DNA of 64,000 nucleotides from Cloeon dipterum (GCF_949628265.1 NC_088788.1:30366335-30430334), one strand, 5' to 3'; shown: positions 1-12,476, numbered from the stretch's first letter. The notes: generated from the letters alone by a model not told the origin. Made by a program: numbers and translations.

Positions 1-2507
1 TTATTTTTTTCATTTCAAAATAAATTTATAATGGTAATTTGGTCACAAAACGCAAGTATCTCTTAGATCTAACCGTGCCAAACTGTGACCAATGTTAATG
101 AATTTCAAATTTTTATTAGTATGGAAAGCTTTGTATCATTAGTTTAGTGACAAATAAAATTTCAAAGCTTTTCTTCTTCGAAAATAGTGCAAATACTAAT
201 GTGGGCTAATGCAGCAATAGATATGGCAAGTTTAAATCAGATTGTGAAAACGCCATTTTTATTACAGAACTTTTGGGAATTGACTTACTTGACCTTTAAA
301 GAAATAATTATATCGTGCCGTGCGTCACCCGCGTGCCCCTCATTAAGCATCAGCGGTCGGGATGGGTGGCGTGCAATGCGCACGCTGACGTTATTTATTA
401 ATCGAAACGCGTGTCCCACTCGCGCCATTGTTTTTTCCGGAGCATGCAGCGAGAGATATGGATAGGACGAGTGAATCGAAAAAAAAACAAAGCACTGGGT
501 GGAATGCGCGCGCCATGTGCCAGCGGGTCGGAAGCATGTGGGTCACGGGGGTGGCTGACCTGCCCCCAGCTCAGCATAGTGCACTTGTCCTCGGATGCCA
601 GAGCGGCAGGTGCTGCTGGCTGCTAAGAGAAAAAAGCGGGCTCGTCTCCTGAGAGCGCGCGAGTCGCGCCTTTCCCACGCCGAGAGCGCACCTGGCACGA
701 GCCGCGAGCCTGCCGACCCCCTCCCCTGCGCGCCGCGGCTGCCTTTGCCGCGCAGCAAGCCAGCCAGTCTGTCAATCACATGCCCGCACATCACCACGTG
801 GTCGCCAACCGGCTCGTCGCGATGCAACCCCCGACCCCTCCGCCCCCGAGTGTCGTACCGGGTTCCCGCCAAGATGCTCCGCGCACCCTGCAGCTGCTCC
901 GAAATCTGCGTCGTCTTCCTCAAGGCCGGCTCCAATGCGGGCTGGAATGTCAAATTGTGCTGGCAAAGAAGTCATAAAAGTTGTTTTTGCACCTAAAATG
1001 TGCAAAAAGGTTGATCAATGAAATTCCGGGTATCCTTGTTTATTCAAAATTACCCGGTGTATTTTATTGGCTTCAGAGCTGATCGATTTCAACCCAATGT
1101 TTTTTCGTTGAAATGAAATTAATCCTGCAAGTTGAATTTTCTTTGTCTAATTGAATTAAATTGATCAATCTGTAAAATATTGGCGCTGGAATTTGATTCA
1201 TATTAAAATTTGAATTAAAATCTAGGGCTAAATTGCTAAATTAGTAGTAACAATTTAGGAAATCAACGGACGCTACAATAACAACAATAGCTAAATAATA
1301 ACTTTTCAATCACTCTCTGTAATATAATGGATATTTTTTAGTAATTGCTTTATTCCTATGTACAATTTGTATTGCGTCTCCCACGGCCTCAATTTAAGAG
1401 GGCTCTGCTCCTTTTCCCTCCTTTTGCGCCTTCTCTCTGCCAGCACAAAAGACGCGAGTATCGTGTAGAGTAAGGAGCGTAGTAGATTTTTTTGTCGCCG
1501 CACACATGGTCTTTGCTATATAATTTTGTGCTTCTTCTGCCTGGGTGCACCGACCAGAGACAAGCAAACCACCACCCCGCCGAGAAAAGAAAACGGGGCC
1601 ATGTGATGATGCAATAAATAAAAGCGAACAGGCCTGTTTTCTCCTGCCTCTTGAAAGGGGCTGCTTTTTTTCTCTCGCTCTTCTTTTCAGAGAAAGACAG
1701 ACGCACACATTTTGACGTCACGCAACTGCTTGCGTAAATCGTCTTCGCTCTGCTTTTTGTGCTGCCACCAGATTTTTTCACGTGATTTACACAATTTGGT
1801 CGCGACGGGGGTGCCGCGTCAGAGCAGCAAATCGAGAAGAGGGTTCTGCACGCACACACATGTGACAATCGTTGGGGGTTGTAATTCAAGAAGTCTCGCA
1901 ACCACCCGCACGAGATGAGGCAAACAAGTCTCTAATGAGATCTTTTGAAAGAAGGATCAACGACAAAAACACCCAGGTTTACCGCCTGTTTGGGATAACG
2001 AATTGATATTATAACCTATTGAGTGTCACGTGATTTCTAATATGACATCAATAGAAATGCGATTCATCAAAAGACGAATTATTTTCACATCGGATCATAT
2101 CATAGAATAACTCATATGAAAATAACAATTCAATAATAACTCAAAAATTAAATTAGTGCTAGTTATTCTTAGTTATAAAGAAAAAGAGCACAAGCAGTAA
2201 AGTTTAAAATTAATGTTCATCGCTTAATTTGACTTCTGCGACTCGAAAAAGTCAGATAATTGCAGAAATTGTTTAGGATTTGTAGCTTTAGCATTGAATG
2301 TCTCGCTTGGACAGTGAGTTTTTTGGAATGAATTTAACCATCTGGAAATAAATCAGGCCGTTCTTTTTGCCTTATTGCACAAGGATATAATTGTGATTTA
2401 TACGGACCAAAAAGACTGAGTCCTAAAAAAATTGTAAGTTAATCACTTGATATTAAATTTAAAAACATTTTCAAACACTTAATTCACTGCATATTTAGTT
2501 TCTTCAA
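1..2507. other. Non-coding flank with a GC-rich island
   Basis: I see no supported gene here. The DNA is AT-rich except for a GC-rich island at about 540-960, where several overlapping reading frames are open on both strands. That is what high GC content alone produces, and none resembles a known protein. A Su(H)-type word (TTTCCCACG) occurs at 671-679 but stands alone. A second, milder island lies at about 1380-1920. Either could be regulatory; nothing in the sequence proves it. Confidence 0.5.
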
Positions 2508-2514
2508 ACAAGTC

Positions 2515-3188
2515 TTATAATGTACAGCTATGCTATTTTAGCAAGTATAAAATACAATTTGCTATAAATAGTGCGATCAAATAGGTAATTAAATCGAAAG
2601 AAAACCAATAATAAAAGAAACTCAATACTTGTGCAATGATTAATGAACAAACGTGGTGACCAGATGTCGATAGATTAACACAACATGGTCAGTGAGAAGA
2701 AAATAATTTATTTTGTAAATGTGAAATCGTGATAAATGGTCAAACTATACAGTTTCTCAGCAAGCATCCCTTAAAAAAGGTATATTATTTTGGGACAGCG
2801 GGATGTGTCCTCAACAATATAAATGAGGACACATCCGGCTGTCCCAAAATAATAGACCTTTTTTAAGGGATGCTTGCTGAGAAACTGTATAGTTTGACCA
2901 TTTATCACTAAGGCAAACAGTCTTACCCCGTTTATCCGGGTCAGCCAACCACCTATTGGCAGGCACTACATCACGATTTCACATTTACAAAATAAATGAT
3001 TTTCTTCTGACTGACCATGTTGTGTTAATCTATCGACATCTGGTCACCACGTTTGTTCATTAATCATTGCACAAGTATTGAGTTTTATTTATTATTGTTT
3101 TTCCCTCGTTTTAATTACCTATTTGATCGCACTATTTATAACGAAATTTATTTTATGCTTGCTAAAATAGCATAGGTACATTTTAATC
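2515..3188. repeat. Large imperfect inverted repeat (fold-back element or inverted duplication)
   Basis: The left arm (about 2515-2813) is closely matched by the reverse complement of the right arm (2824 to about 3188), with a 10-base loop at 2814-2823. The match runs from the central GTGTCCTCA / TGAGGACAC words outward to GCTATTTTAGCAAG / CTTGCTAAAATAGC. The right arm is about 60 bases longer because it holds a block at about 2909-2974, flanked on both sides by ATCAC, that the left arm lacks. No reading frame or transposase is present. The outer ends fade gradually and I see no clear target-site duplication around the whole unit. It could be a fold-back or MITE-type element, or a local inverted duplication. 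As RNA it would form a hairpin of nearly 300 base pairs. Confidence 0.85.
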
Positions 3189-6100
3189 TTACGCTGAAAA
3201 TTTGATTTAAATCAATTTCTTCGAAATAAATGTGAAAAAGAAGAACAGATTGAGTTTCCTTAAACAGAAGTAATAACAATTATCTCGGTTGCAAGAAGTA
3301 TTATCTGTAATTTTTTTACGGTTCGCGTCTTCCGAGATGGGTGACCCTCTGATAGCGAGCAACTCGCGAGCAACATGGACCTCAATGAGGAGGAAGCTTA
3401 GACCACAAAAGGACCAGATCGTGTTGCTGCCCCCGGACCGGGGTCTTTAATTGAAACGTAATTAGACATTCGTCCCTTGAAATTAATTCACACGCATGCA
3501 TAAAAGGTATACAAACCTTAGAGTAGCGAGTCGGAAAGCTTTCGGATTCCTCCCAAATCCAGATGGATTCGTCATTGCGATGCAAAGGGAGTCAAATGTA
3601 CATCAGCCTGCACTCGACCCTAAAACATCGCTCGGATTCATCTCACATTGCAAAAGTGCACTCAACATTGCATGCGCTCAACGATGCCTGTCATCGGCTT
3701 GGTTAATTTGTTAATTTATTACATCACATCAGTAAGATTAAAATTTTTTAGACCCTTAATAATCTGCAGTACAAACGGTAATGGAGGACCAGATTATAAA
3801 TTAGAAAAATTGTTATTAGAAAACTTTTCCAACTAATAAATTTATATTTAAAATTATATGGTTAATTAATTAATTAAGGGTGGTCTGCTAATAGTGAAAT
3901 TCTGAATTAATTTCGGCTGAGAGTAAAGCCACTCTAGTTCATTTAAATTTTAATAAATTGCCTGTATGCACACATTTTTACTTTTTTTGTTCTTAAAATA
4001 AATACATACTTATATTGAAAAGTATTATACAAAATCAAATTATTGACATTTCCTCTATTTAACTGGATTGGTCTTCCCTTTTTTTAAAAAAATAGTATTC
4101 CCCAAGAACCAAGTCAAGAAATACACAAAAATTTTGTAATTTGTTACAAGAAATTTTTATATTTATTTTTTTTAAAGAAAACTGAAAATTATACTATGAC
4201 TGCGTTTCACTCATAAAATATTTTTTACCATAAGCACCCTGTCTTAAAGTTTGGAGTTTAGCATATCAACTCCTCCAGTAGAATTCATTTTAATGGTGAA
4301 TAAAAATCTGCTTGAATGGTGGATGAATTGCTCTTTTTCTGTGACTTTCATTGCATTGAAGAATGCAACGCGGGGAGTATAGGCTACAGCACATGCACAC
4401 ACTTAATAAAAGAGGAAATAAAGTGGCGATCTGCTGACAAAAAGCATTTCATCTGTTTTTCTTTGCACCTTGAAAAGCGCTTCCAAGGTGTGCCTGCTCA
4501 CGCAAATAGTCAATTGTGTGCGCGAGCACGTTCTCAATAGGAAATGGAGGACCAACTGGAGAAGTCGGAAAGCGCGACAAACTCGTCTCCATTCAGGGTG
4601 GCTTCACGTCAAAAGCCGAGATTTGAATGAGTCTCGTTTCGCTTCAGAGATATCGCTTTCAAATTGGTCTCTCTTTGAAGCAGAGGCGCGACAAAGCGAA
4701 TAATATGCTCCTCGTCTTCTCATTTGTCCATCGCGCGACTTCTTTAAATGGTTCATAATTTTTCAGCTGCCGCGTTATCTCATTGAAATCGGGAATTCCG
4801 CAGCAGAGCGCGAGATTTTTGTCAAAAAGAAGTCAATTGAGGAAAATCGATTGACTATCTCATTCACTGCCCAATTATTGTCAAATTTGGAGCTATATGC
4901 CCATTGAATATGAATAGAGCAGGCCCAGGTGCTCAGGTTTTCTATCTTTACGAGTCATTTGTCGTAAATTTCGGACAATTATGGGTATTGTATCGGAAAG
5001 TGGCGGCCGTTTAGCCTTTTCAACGAATTCAGAAGTTGCGCACCTTACCTCAAAACTGCATGTAAATCAATCATTCACCAAGCGGATGAGAACGGAGACA
5101 ATGTGGGCAGCTGTTGGAAGCAGACAGAAAAATCTGCTCGCTTTTTCATTCATCCTAATAGTGTCCACATTAGTTTTAGGACAGTGATTTTTATGAATAC
5201 AATAGAAATTAAACTAATTTTTAAGTAAATCCATTTCATAAAATCATCTTTCTTCATTGCTATATTATAAGATTTGACATCAGAACAAAATCACAACAAA
5301 CCATCATATGCTCCATAGTTAACTATAAAAATATTTCGCCAGATCGCCAGTGAAATTTTATTATTGAATGAATTTCATTTGAAATATTAATAGCACCGCA
5401 GTAGTTGAAATTCTTAATTGCTACACGCTGCACTTTTCATCTGAAAGAGTGTGCACATTGGCAAAATAAAAAACTAAAAACAAAAAAATCATTAACGTGT
5501 CCAGCATTATGTATATGAAGAATAAATAAATCGAATTGAATATACTCTCCTACGCTGATTGTAGATTTCGATTACATTTGTTAAACGTTAAAATTGCTCG
5601 TAAAATATTAAAATGCAGTGTTGATTATTAAGCAGAAATATTTTGCAATTTTCATCAACGCGCGTGCCCTGGTCTGTGCTTTGATCTAATATCGTCATCT
5701 GCGAAGCATATTTTAATAAACAGTTTAACAATCTAATTAGCAAGGAATGTATTTGATTATTCGAGGATGTATCAAGGAAGCGCGGCGATATTCTGGAAAA
5801 ATTCCAGTCAAATTGCTTAAAAGATTATTTTAAAGGATAAATTATAAAGAAAATCTTCTCATCTGCTGCTTCCGGCCAGATTGGCTAAGATTTTCGCCTG
5901 ATCCGAAGGTCGATTAGCATAGAGGAATGCGCACGAGATAGTCTTCACGCAGGTGTTCGATTTGCTCGGCTTGTCTCGAAAAATGCAAATGCCGATGATT
6001 GAAAAAGTTATTGATGGGCGATCAGGAAAGGAATCTCGCATGAATTAGCTCATCGAAAGGATCGCAGGCGCTCAGATGAGCGTTGCAAATCAGCGTTGTG

Positions 6101-9100
6101 GCAATTTCGCAAAAGAACGTACCTGACGTGAGATAGTTGATTGATGATTGCGAGCCATGGCGATGCGACTAGATGCCGCGCAAAATTCGAAAAGGAGCGC
6201 AGCTGCTGCTTCATCCTTCACGACCTTGCCGGCCAAATCTCGCTTCGGGAATTTTCATTCCTTTACGCCGTGTTTCCGCGGCCAAGGTGAGTTTTATAAC
6301 GACAGGAAGTCATAAATTTTCCTCCCTATATTCGAGTTGCTTAAAAAATTTGATATGTTAAATTGTAGGTTCGCTTGCCGGGCTTAAAACAGTCCAGCAT
6401 TTATTTATTTATTTTTGCGTCTGCGATCATCAGCGAAGCATCAATTTTATTTAATATATCCCAAGTTGATGTACAGCCAGAAAAAATATTCTGAGCATTG
6501 AATAAATAAATACACGCAAGAATTTATTCCGGTTTAAATCTTTAGCGATAACCAACAACAAATATTTAGCAAGGTCTATATATATAGTTCCCCGTATAAT
6601 ATAGCCTAAAAAGACCGGTGTGATTTGTTAGTTTGCTTTTTTATTTGGTATGAAATATCATCTGACGACTTTAATTTAAAGGTACGAATGTTCTAAAAGC
6701 ATCCTAACTTTTTTAATGATTCTTAAACAAAATTTTAAGAGGGGATTAAGAACCACTTTTCATAGAATTGAAATATTGCGGTGAAGCGTAATCTGCTCAT
6801 CTCCTGTTCTCCCAGGATGTACCATTTACATAAGTGGACGTGCAAAAGCGCTGCCAGACAGTGGCGGTATATACACTCAAAACCATTCAAGCATACTAAT
6901 CATTTATTTAATCATTATGCTGATTATATTTATGTGGTTATGTAAAGATTGAAAGGTGCTGATAAAAAAGTAAAATGAAACATTTTTTTTAATCTTCTAA
7001 TCTCTGTAATCTCTAAAATATTTGTTGCAATACATTGAAATACGGGAAATCTCAATTTAAAGTAGCTGCATTCATCTCTTTCAGCTAAATGGCTCTTGAA
7101 ATTCTAGGTGTAATATTTTATGAAACAATACATTTATGTAAAATAAACAGTATTACACAACTGTGCGATGGCGATGGATGTTTTATTATTTGTATCAATT
7201 GTGGTATGACTTATTGCATTTTACCATTTTTTTAAATTAATTTGTGAAAAATACTGTAACTGTATTTGAAGCCGCAAATATTAAATTGTGAACGTTATAT
7301 TGTTCTTTAATAAGTTTTTTTGTACACTCTCGCGTATAGAAACTGATTTTTAAATTTGCAATTTAGCCTATACAAATTTGCATCTTCAAACAGCTCTCAC
7401 GATGAGGCTCTAAAAAATTCCAAGGTGTGTGATGGCCGGCTTTAAAAGTTATCAATAATTATATACCACTCTTATAAAAATAATTTGATCTACATCATTT
7501 AGTGTTACCTCTCCATTTTTTTATTAATAATATAATATTTCCATCCTTTGAGGGAAACATTAAACATTCGCATTCCATTCAATAATTTGCGAGCAACATA
7601 GAGCTGCAGATCTCGGCCAAAGATTATTTCCCTATGGTATATAATTAACCGACAAAGGATGGAATTTCTATTTGGTGGTGGCGCTCTGGTTCTTAAAATT
7701 CAAGCCACGAGAGATACTTCCGCGGACCATATGCTCAATCGGAATTCCTGCTGTGCGGTGTGACTCTATTCAACCCTTGAAAAAAAAACACACCTGACCG
7801 TCGACCAAGAGAATCCAAACACACAAACATCCAATGATTGGCTTTAGGAATGCGAATTGTGGGGCAAAGCCGCGCCGCGCCGCTCATAATGCCTATTCTG
7901 TGGGGGGCAGGTGTGCGCGCAGCGCTCTATTGCGTGTTGTTTTGATTTCGCGTGTGTGCAGAGAGCACGCTGATAAGAATTCTTTTGATTAATATAACAT
8001 TTGAGGATCAAGGGCAGAAATGCCGTCAAAATGCAGCTGCTCACTCCAAAGCTAAAAATTATTTTTAGCATTGGACAACAAACAACAAAGCTTGCACCGT
8101 CTTTACACTGCGTCGTATGAGACGGCAGGAGCAATTAGCGCGAAAAACTTTTCTCACTTCAACCTCAACGAGCAGCTGCAATTGTTTCGCACCTCCATTC
8201 AATGCTCCCTTTACAACTGATTTTCATTCAAACCTTCTTGCTGGCAGGTGAGTAAAAGAATGAAGTGCGAAATCAAATTGAATCTAGTCCATTGAATGGA
8301 TCCATAAATTTGAAGATATTAATACGAACACTTTACTATAAAATGTTTTTTTTTTTAATTTTCATGAATAATGTTATTCAAATTGATCATTTCAGTTTTT
8401 TTAGAACACTTCTTATGTGCAGCACAATTTGTGCATTGATGGGATTTTCATGCAATAATTAATGGTATGTAAATAAATTTTTATTTTAGTGAAAATTTAT
8501 CATGAAATATTTTATTGCATAGTTCAAGCAAAAATAACTATGATTTTACATTTAATTACATAGCATTTTTTACATCGCTTGGTTGTCACTGCCCACGCGT
8601 CCTTAATGCGGGAAAATTTTTAATTGAGCTCAGAATTTATTAATATTCTGCCCTCTCAGATACTAAATGCTGCAAATTTAACAGGAAATTTTGACAGCCA
8701 CAATTAAAAAATTGCATTCCCTGTATTTTGATATCCGCGCAGATATTATGAGAAATCAATGTCGTTTGAACGAGGATACGGTTATGAATACTGCAGACCA
8801 GCTGCTATATTGGTGGAAAGTGAGAAACTTTAAGTTCGACTGGTTTTTATATCTTTTTATCTCGCTCTCTTTTTTAAGATACCCAAGAGTGTTCATTGAA
8901 AAAACAACAACAATAGATTCAAATGAACTCCTGGTGAGCTGCTATTGGAAATTCCTGTGAAAAGGAAACAGAAATTGACCAAGTGCTTCGAAATAATCGA
9001 TTTCCGCTCGGTGTCCGGTTCTATGAACTATTTTTCCACTATTTTTAACGCAGCAAAGCAAATCAAAACGTTTCGTGTTTCTCTTTCAAGGCAAAGCGCG

Positions 9101-10200
9101 CCGTCTTCTCCCGTATAATGATAAGCTTTTGAACGAACAAGAGGTTTGCTCGATGCGGGCGGCTATTATGTGATTATCTCTTTTTCACGGTGACCAACGC
9201 CACAAAACGATGATCACTGCTGTGCGCGCCAGGTATAAATAAAAACGACCTTTTGTGCCCTGGCAAGACGGCATCCCCGCTGATGCTGCGGGGGCGAATT
9301 CACGCTCCTTTTTCCACTCCAAAGGAGCACAAGCTCCTTTGCTGGCTCCATTATTCCCTCGATTGGCCACATGTGCTCGGAAAACCTTTTCTTTCTCTAC
9401 AAATAGCACAATCTCGTGCTCCGGAATTTTTGTGTACGCCCAACGCGGCGGAAAAAGTGTCAGGCGGACGTTTTTATTTATTATTTGGCCCACCATCTAC
9501 AAATCCTCTGACGCGATGTTCTTTTCAAATACGGTTTGTGTTGAAACGAGGAGCAAAAGCAGCACGTGAAGCAATCGATAGCAATTTTTCCTCCTGCTAG
9601 AGGAGAAGAAAGATCTCGTTTATTATTGCACGAGTCGCGTCGAGTATTATGATTTGTGGCCCGTGAAAAGCGTTGATCGCCTTTGATTTCCTTTTAAATC
9701 CGTTTCTTATAAGGTGAACCTAAATCCTGACGCACACAAGGAAGAAATCTACTTTTGATTTTCATAACATGCCAGCAGGAGAAAATGGAACGTTGTGAGT
9801 GAACTATTGTTGCCACTATTTTACACGCTGTCTGAATTTAATTGAACAAAAACCGTGTTTTTTCTTGGCACAGTCCTTGATAGTTTTGATATTTTGCAGT
9901 AGCGGCACTGCTTTGAAATATATTAATTTCTTGTGTTTCAAACAAAATAATGAAGCATTAAAAGCCATGAAATACTTGTTTCGGATGGTTTAGGACTTTT
10001 TTGTCGAACAATTCACGGAGATTTTTTACTTAAATATAGACATTATTTGTTAAATTGTAGCGTGGCTCTTGCGTGCAACGATTTGTAGTCTTGTTTATGT
10101 TAAAGATAAAAAATATTTACATATAAAAATACAATGAAGAAACGGACTTCATCCTTGTTGCTTTATTTCTCAGAAAAATTTATATAAATCACGCTGTTGG
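3189..10200. other. Intergenic DNA without recognisable genes
   Basis: Mostly AT-rich sequence with short GC-richer patches (about 3320-3450, 4480-4700, 5860-6290, 7670-7960, 9060-9600). The open frames are short, share no family motifs and are not joined by convincing splice sites. A short stretch at about 3336-3346 resembles part of a 5S rRNA gene but is too short to call. The patches near 7.7-9.6 kb lie 2-4 kb upstream of the Bearded-class gene and could hold distal control elements; this is inference. Confidence 0.4.
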
Positions 10201-10238
10201 TTCGCATTGTTGAGCGCTTGCTTTGCGTGTACTTGCGA

Positions 10239-10247
10239 TGTGAGAAA
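10239..10247 (+). promoter_or_regulatory. Single Su(H)/CSL site upstream of the Bearded-class gene
   Basis: TGTGAGAAA matches the Su(H) consensus YGTGRGAAM on the plus strand, about 1.1 kb upstream of the Bearded-class start codon. One 9-base match is weak alone. It gains weight from the other consensus sites between 10.2 and 18.4 kb. Confidence 0.4.
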
Positions 10248-10579
10248 CCGAGCGATGTTTAAGGGGTGATTTTCGCCTATACATTTGTTTCTCTCGAATT
10301 GCAATGACGATTTAAATTAACAAAAAGCGGAAAATTTAATTTACTGTGAGCGGGAAGACAAGCTGCTGTGTTTATTGTGTCACAAAGATTATTTTTTATC
10401 TTTTTCAATCAAATGATCAATGGATGTGTTGAATTATAGATATATAGCATATTATACGAACCGAAATAAATCGAGACAAGAACAGCTGATTCAATTGTCA
10501 ACTAGTGCTTTATTATAGCTACAATTTTCTCCTATAGTGTAAATTAAATTTTTGCAAATGTGCTATATTAAAAGCTCAG

Positions 10580-11184
10580 CGCCTATTCGATAAAGGCAGG
10601 CACTCTCATTCTCATTCATAACACGTCGCTGGCGCGCGGGCCAGGCCGGTCGCGAGCTACACGAAATCGATTATTCGACACGCGAAATCGGATCGGCGCG
10701 CGCGACCGTTGGTGCAAGAAAAGAACGCAATTTGCATCGATTGTACGCGCTCTACCGCCGTATAAAATAGCAGTTTGTAACCGAACACGCGGCGAGAGGC
10801 GAATCAAAGCGAAACAGGTTCCTATTCACCGAAATACACAAGAAGCCCTCATGAGGCTGAGGAAAGTATAAAGAAAAGTAAAAGGAGAGGAGTGCAACAA
10901 ACCCCTGCTCGCTTGGAGCGAAAAAGAAACCCCATCATCATCATGCGTGGCATGGGTGCCGTGAAAAGCGAGATTTGTGATATTGGATGAGCGAGCCGAG
11001 CGCGCGGGCACTTGCTTAAACAACAAAGCGAGCAGGGGCTGATCTGAATGGCCGGGGGCGTTGCACGTGTTCGTGCATAGGTCGGTCGGTCGGTCGGGGG
11101 CGAAGGAATCCCGGGTGCAGATAAGATGTAATTGCATATCCATGGAGAGTGCCGGTGCGCAGCTGTCGTCTGCCGAGCGGGCGG
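10580..11184 (+). promoter_or_regulatory. GC-rich upstream region of the Bearded-class gene, with an E box
   Basis: This GC-rich segment runs into the core promoter of the Bearded-class gene. It holds CACGTG at 11064-11069, a short tandem GGTC run near 11081-11098, and GCAGCTG at 11159-11165. The last matches the proneural (Achaete-Scute/Daughterless) consensus RCAGSTG and sits 19 bases before the paired Su(H) site. Open frames on both strands here are GC artefacts. A role as proximal enhancer is inferred from position and motifs. Confidence 0.55.
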
Positions 11185-11217
11185 TGTGGGAACGCGCACT
11201 TCGCCGAGGTTCCCACA
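11185..11217. promoter_or_regulatory. Su(H) paired site (SPS) of the Bearded-class promoter
   Basis: TGTGGGAAC at 11185-11193 faces GTTCCCACA at 11209-11217, a perfect head-to-head pair of consensus Su(H) sites. The gap between the inner GAA and TTC is 17 bases, inside the 15-17 range known for Notch dimer sites in Drosophila E(spl) and vertebrate Hes promoters. GCAGCTG lies 19 bases upstream, CACCTGC (GCAGGTG on the other strand) lies at 11233-11239, and the TATA box follows 46 bases downstream. This is the SPS-plus-proneural layout of direct Notch targets. Confidence 0.92.
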
Positions 11218-11247
11218 CTCGTGTTGGGCACACACCTGCCACGGGCC

Positions 11248-11270
11248 GTGACGTCACGCCACCTATATAG
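11248..11270 (+). promoter_or_regulatory. CRE-like palindrome and TATA box of the Bearded-class gene
   Basis: GTGACGTCACGC at 11248-11259 contains the full CREB/ATF palindrome TGACGTCA. The same 12-base word occurs upstream of the HES gene at 18177-18188. TATATAG at 11264-11270 is the likely TATA box, putting the transcription start near 11294 and leaving a 5' UTR of about 85 bases. I see no strong initiator word at that place. Confidence 0.7.
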
Positions 11271-11377
11271 TCGTCCGCCCGCCCCCTGAGCCACCACTAC
11301 TCGTGAACCCACCGACCGAGCAACTCCACGCTCCGCTCTCCACGCTAGAAACAACACGACTTTACCTACCGGCAAAC

Positions 11378-11734
11378 ATGGCCAAGAACTCGAGCAACTC
11401 CTCCGTCCGCACCACAGCCACCATCAAGGTAAATTTTCGTTTCTGTCCTTTGAAATCTGCCCTTCGGCTGTACCCCTCAAATCTCTCAAAGTGTCACATT
11501 ATTAGCCTGATGACTGACCTCCTTTTTCTCTTTTGTCCACAGTTTTTGAAGCCTCTGCTCCGCCTGCTGTGCAACCGGCGAGCGACCAAGCAGGTCGACG
11601 TGGCCGCCGACCTGGAGGCCGCGGCCCAGAACGCGGCCAACGAGGCCCTGGAGGCGGCGATGCAACTCAGCCTGCAACAGCACCACAACGACCTCAACCT
11701 GCGGCGCGACCTGCAACTCCGCCTGGTCTGCTGA
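11378..11734 (+). CDS. Bearded-class protein (E(spl)-complex m4/m-alpha type), two exons
   Basis: Exons are 11378-11428 and 11543-11734, joined in phase 0 across a 114-base intron (AAG|GTAAAT ... CCACAG|TTT), giving 80 residues. The ATG sits in a good context (CAAACATGG). Residues 17-33 form a basic amphipathic helix (KFLKPLLRLL then CNRRATK), and N47-A-A-N50-E-A-L-E matches the NxANExLE block of the Bearded family. The NAAN inside it is the NxxN Neuralized-binding motif. By family knowledge such proteins inhibit the E3 ligase Neuralized, limit Delta endocytosis and so lower Notch signalling. I see no C-terminal GTFFWT-like block as in longer Drosophila members. The SPS promoter and miRNA-type 3' motifs support the call, and the HES gene lies downstream in the same orientation. 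Drosophila Bearded genes lack introns, so this one is unusual. AATAAA lies at 11979-11984. Confidence 0.88.
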   Translation: MAKNSSNSSVRTTATIKVNFRFCPLKSALRLYPSNLSKCHIISLMTDLLFLFCPQFLKPLLRLLCNRRATKQVDVAADLEAAAQNAANEALEAAMQLSLQQHHNDLNLRRDLQLRLVC

Positions 11735-11776
11735 GCCGACACTGCGAGCCCCGTTGAGGACTCCGCGAACGCTGTT

Positions 11777-11889
11777 CTGTGATATCTGTTGTTGTTGCTA
11801 CCGTTGTACTGACTGTAATTAAGAATTGTTGACGATGGATGTTGTGATCAAGCTTTCACACATGAATCTCACTACCTACGTGTCTTCCA
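11777..11889 (+). promoter_or_regulatory. 3' UTR motif cluster: two K boxes, a GY box and a Brd-like box
   Basis: Within 160 bases of the Bearded-class stop codon lie CTGTGATA (11777-11784, K box and full 8-mer complement of the miR-2/13 seed), TGTGAT (11843-11848, second K box), AGCTTTC (11851-11857, one mismatch to the Brd box AGCTTTA) and GTCTTCCA (11882-11889, GY box and perfect 8-mer complement of the miR-7 seed). In Drosophila these boxes mediate microRNA repression of Bearded and E(spl) genes. The polyadenylation signal at 11979 places all four inside the 3' UTR. Confidence 0.85.
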
Positions 11890-12467
11890 TTAGCCTGTAA
11901 CGCGCGAATTTAGCCCCAAGAGGGTTTTTGTATACAAAGTTTTATTCGCATCAAGAGAGACTTGTCTATATTATGTAAAATAAAAAAGACAAATTTTATA
12001 TCTCTAAAACTCACATTTCTCTTTACAACTTAACCTTACAATAAAAATCGTGGTTCGCTTCAATTTACTGCTTTTGGGTTAGAGATAATCTCCTCACTTG
12101 GGGGAGAGAGGTTTGCTGCAAACAGCTCTGTTGTGCACACATGAGTTTGGCTCCGATTTTTTGTATGCCTTGGGCCGCATTCCTAAACGGCAGGTGTCAG
12201 GTGTGCTGCGCTTGCCTTCCTACACGCTACGTTCTCTCCATCTTCACGGCCCCCCTGCCTCCCCTAGTAACCCACGCCGAGGCGAAGAGAAGCGCCTGCA
12301 GGGGTTGCGAGATAAAAAGACACCAAGGGCAATGCTTTCAATTAGCGCGTCAACGCAGACCCAAATATATATACACACACACAGCTCCAGGGAGGGAGGC
12401 TTAAAACAAGCGGATGAAAAACACTTCGTATCTGCTAATGGGATCAGAACCGAATTTATTTATGGGG

Positions 12468-12476
12468 TGTGGGAAC
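12468..12476 (+). promoter_or_regulatory. Single Su(H)/CSL site
   Basis: TGTGGGAAC is identical to the left half of both promoter SPS elements. It lies about 490 bases past the Bearded-class polyadenylation signal, in a GC-richer patch that also holds GCAGGTG at 12190-12196. Function is inferred from the consensus match. Confidence 0.45.

Noticed and set aside
543-996. Overlapping long frames on both strands (133-136 codons)
   Set aside because: They lie in a GC-rich island, overlap each other in several frames and show no family motif; GC-rich DNA has few stop codons.
3330-3370. 5S rRNA-like word (GATGGGTGACC)
   Set aside because: Only about 11 bases match the 5S internal region and the flanks do not fold or align as a 5S gene; at best a tiny SINE-type relic.
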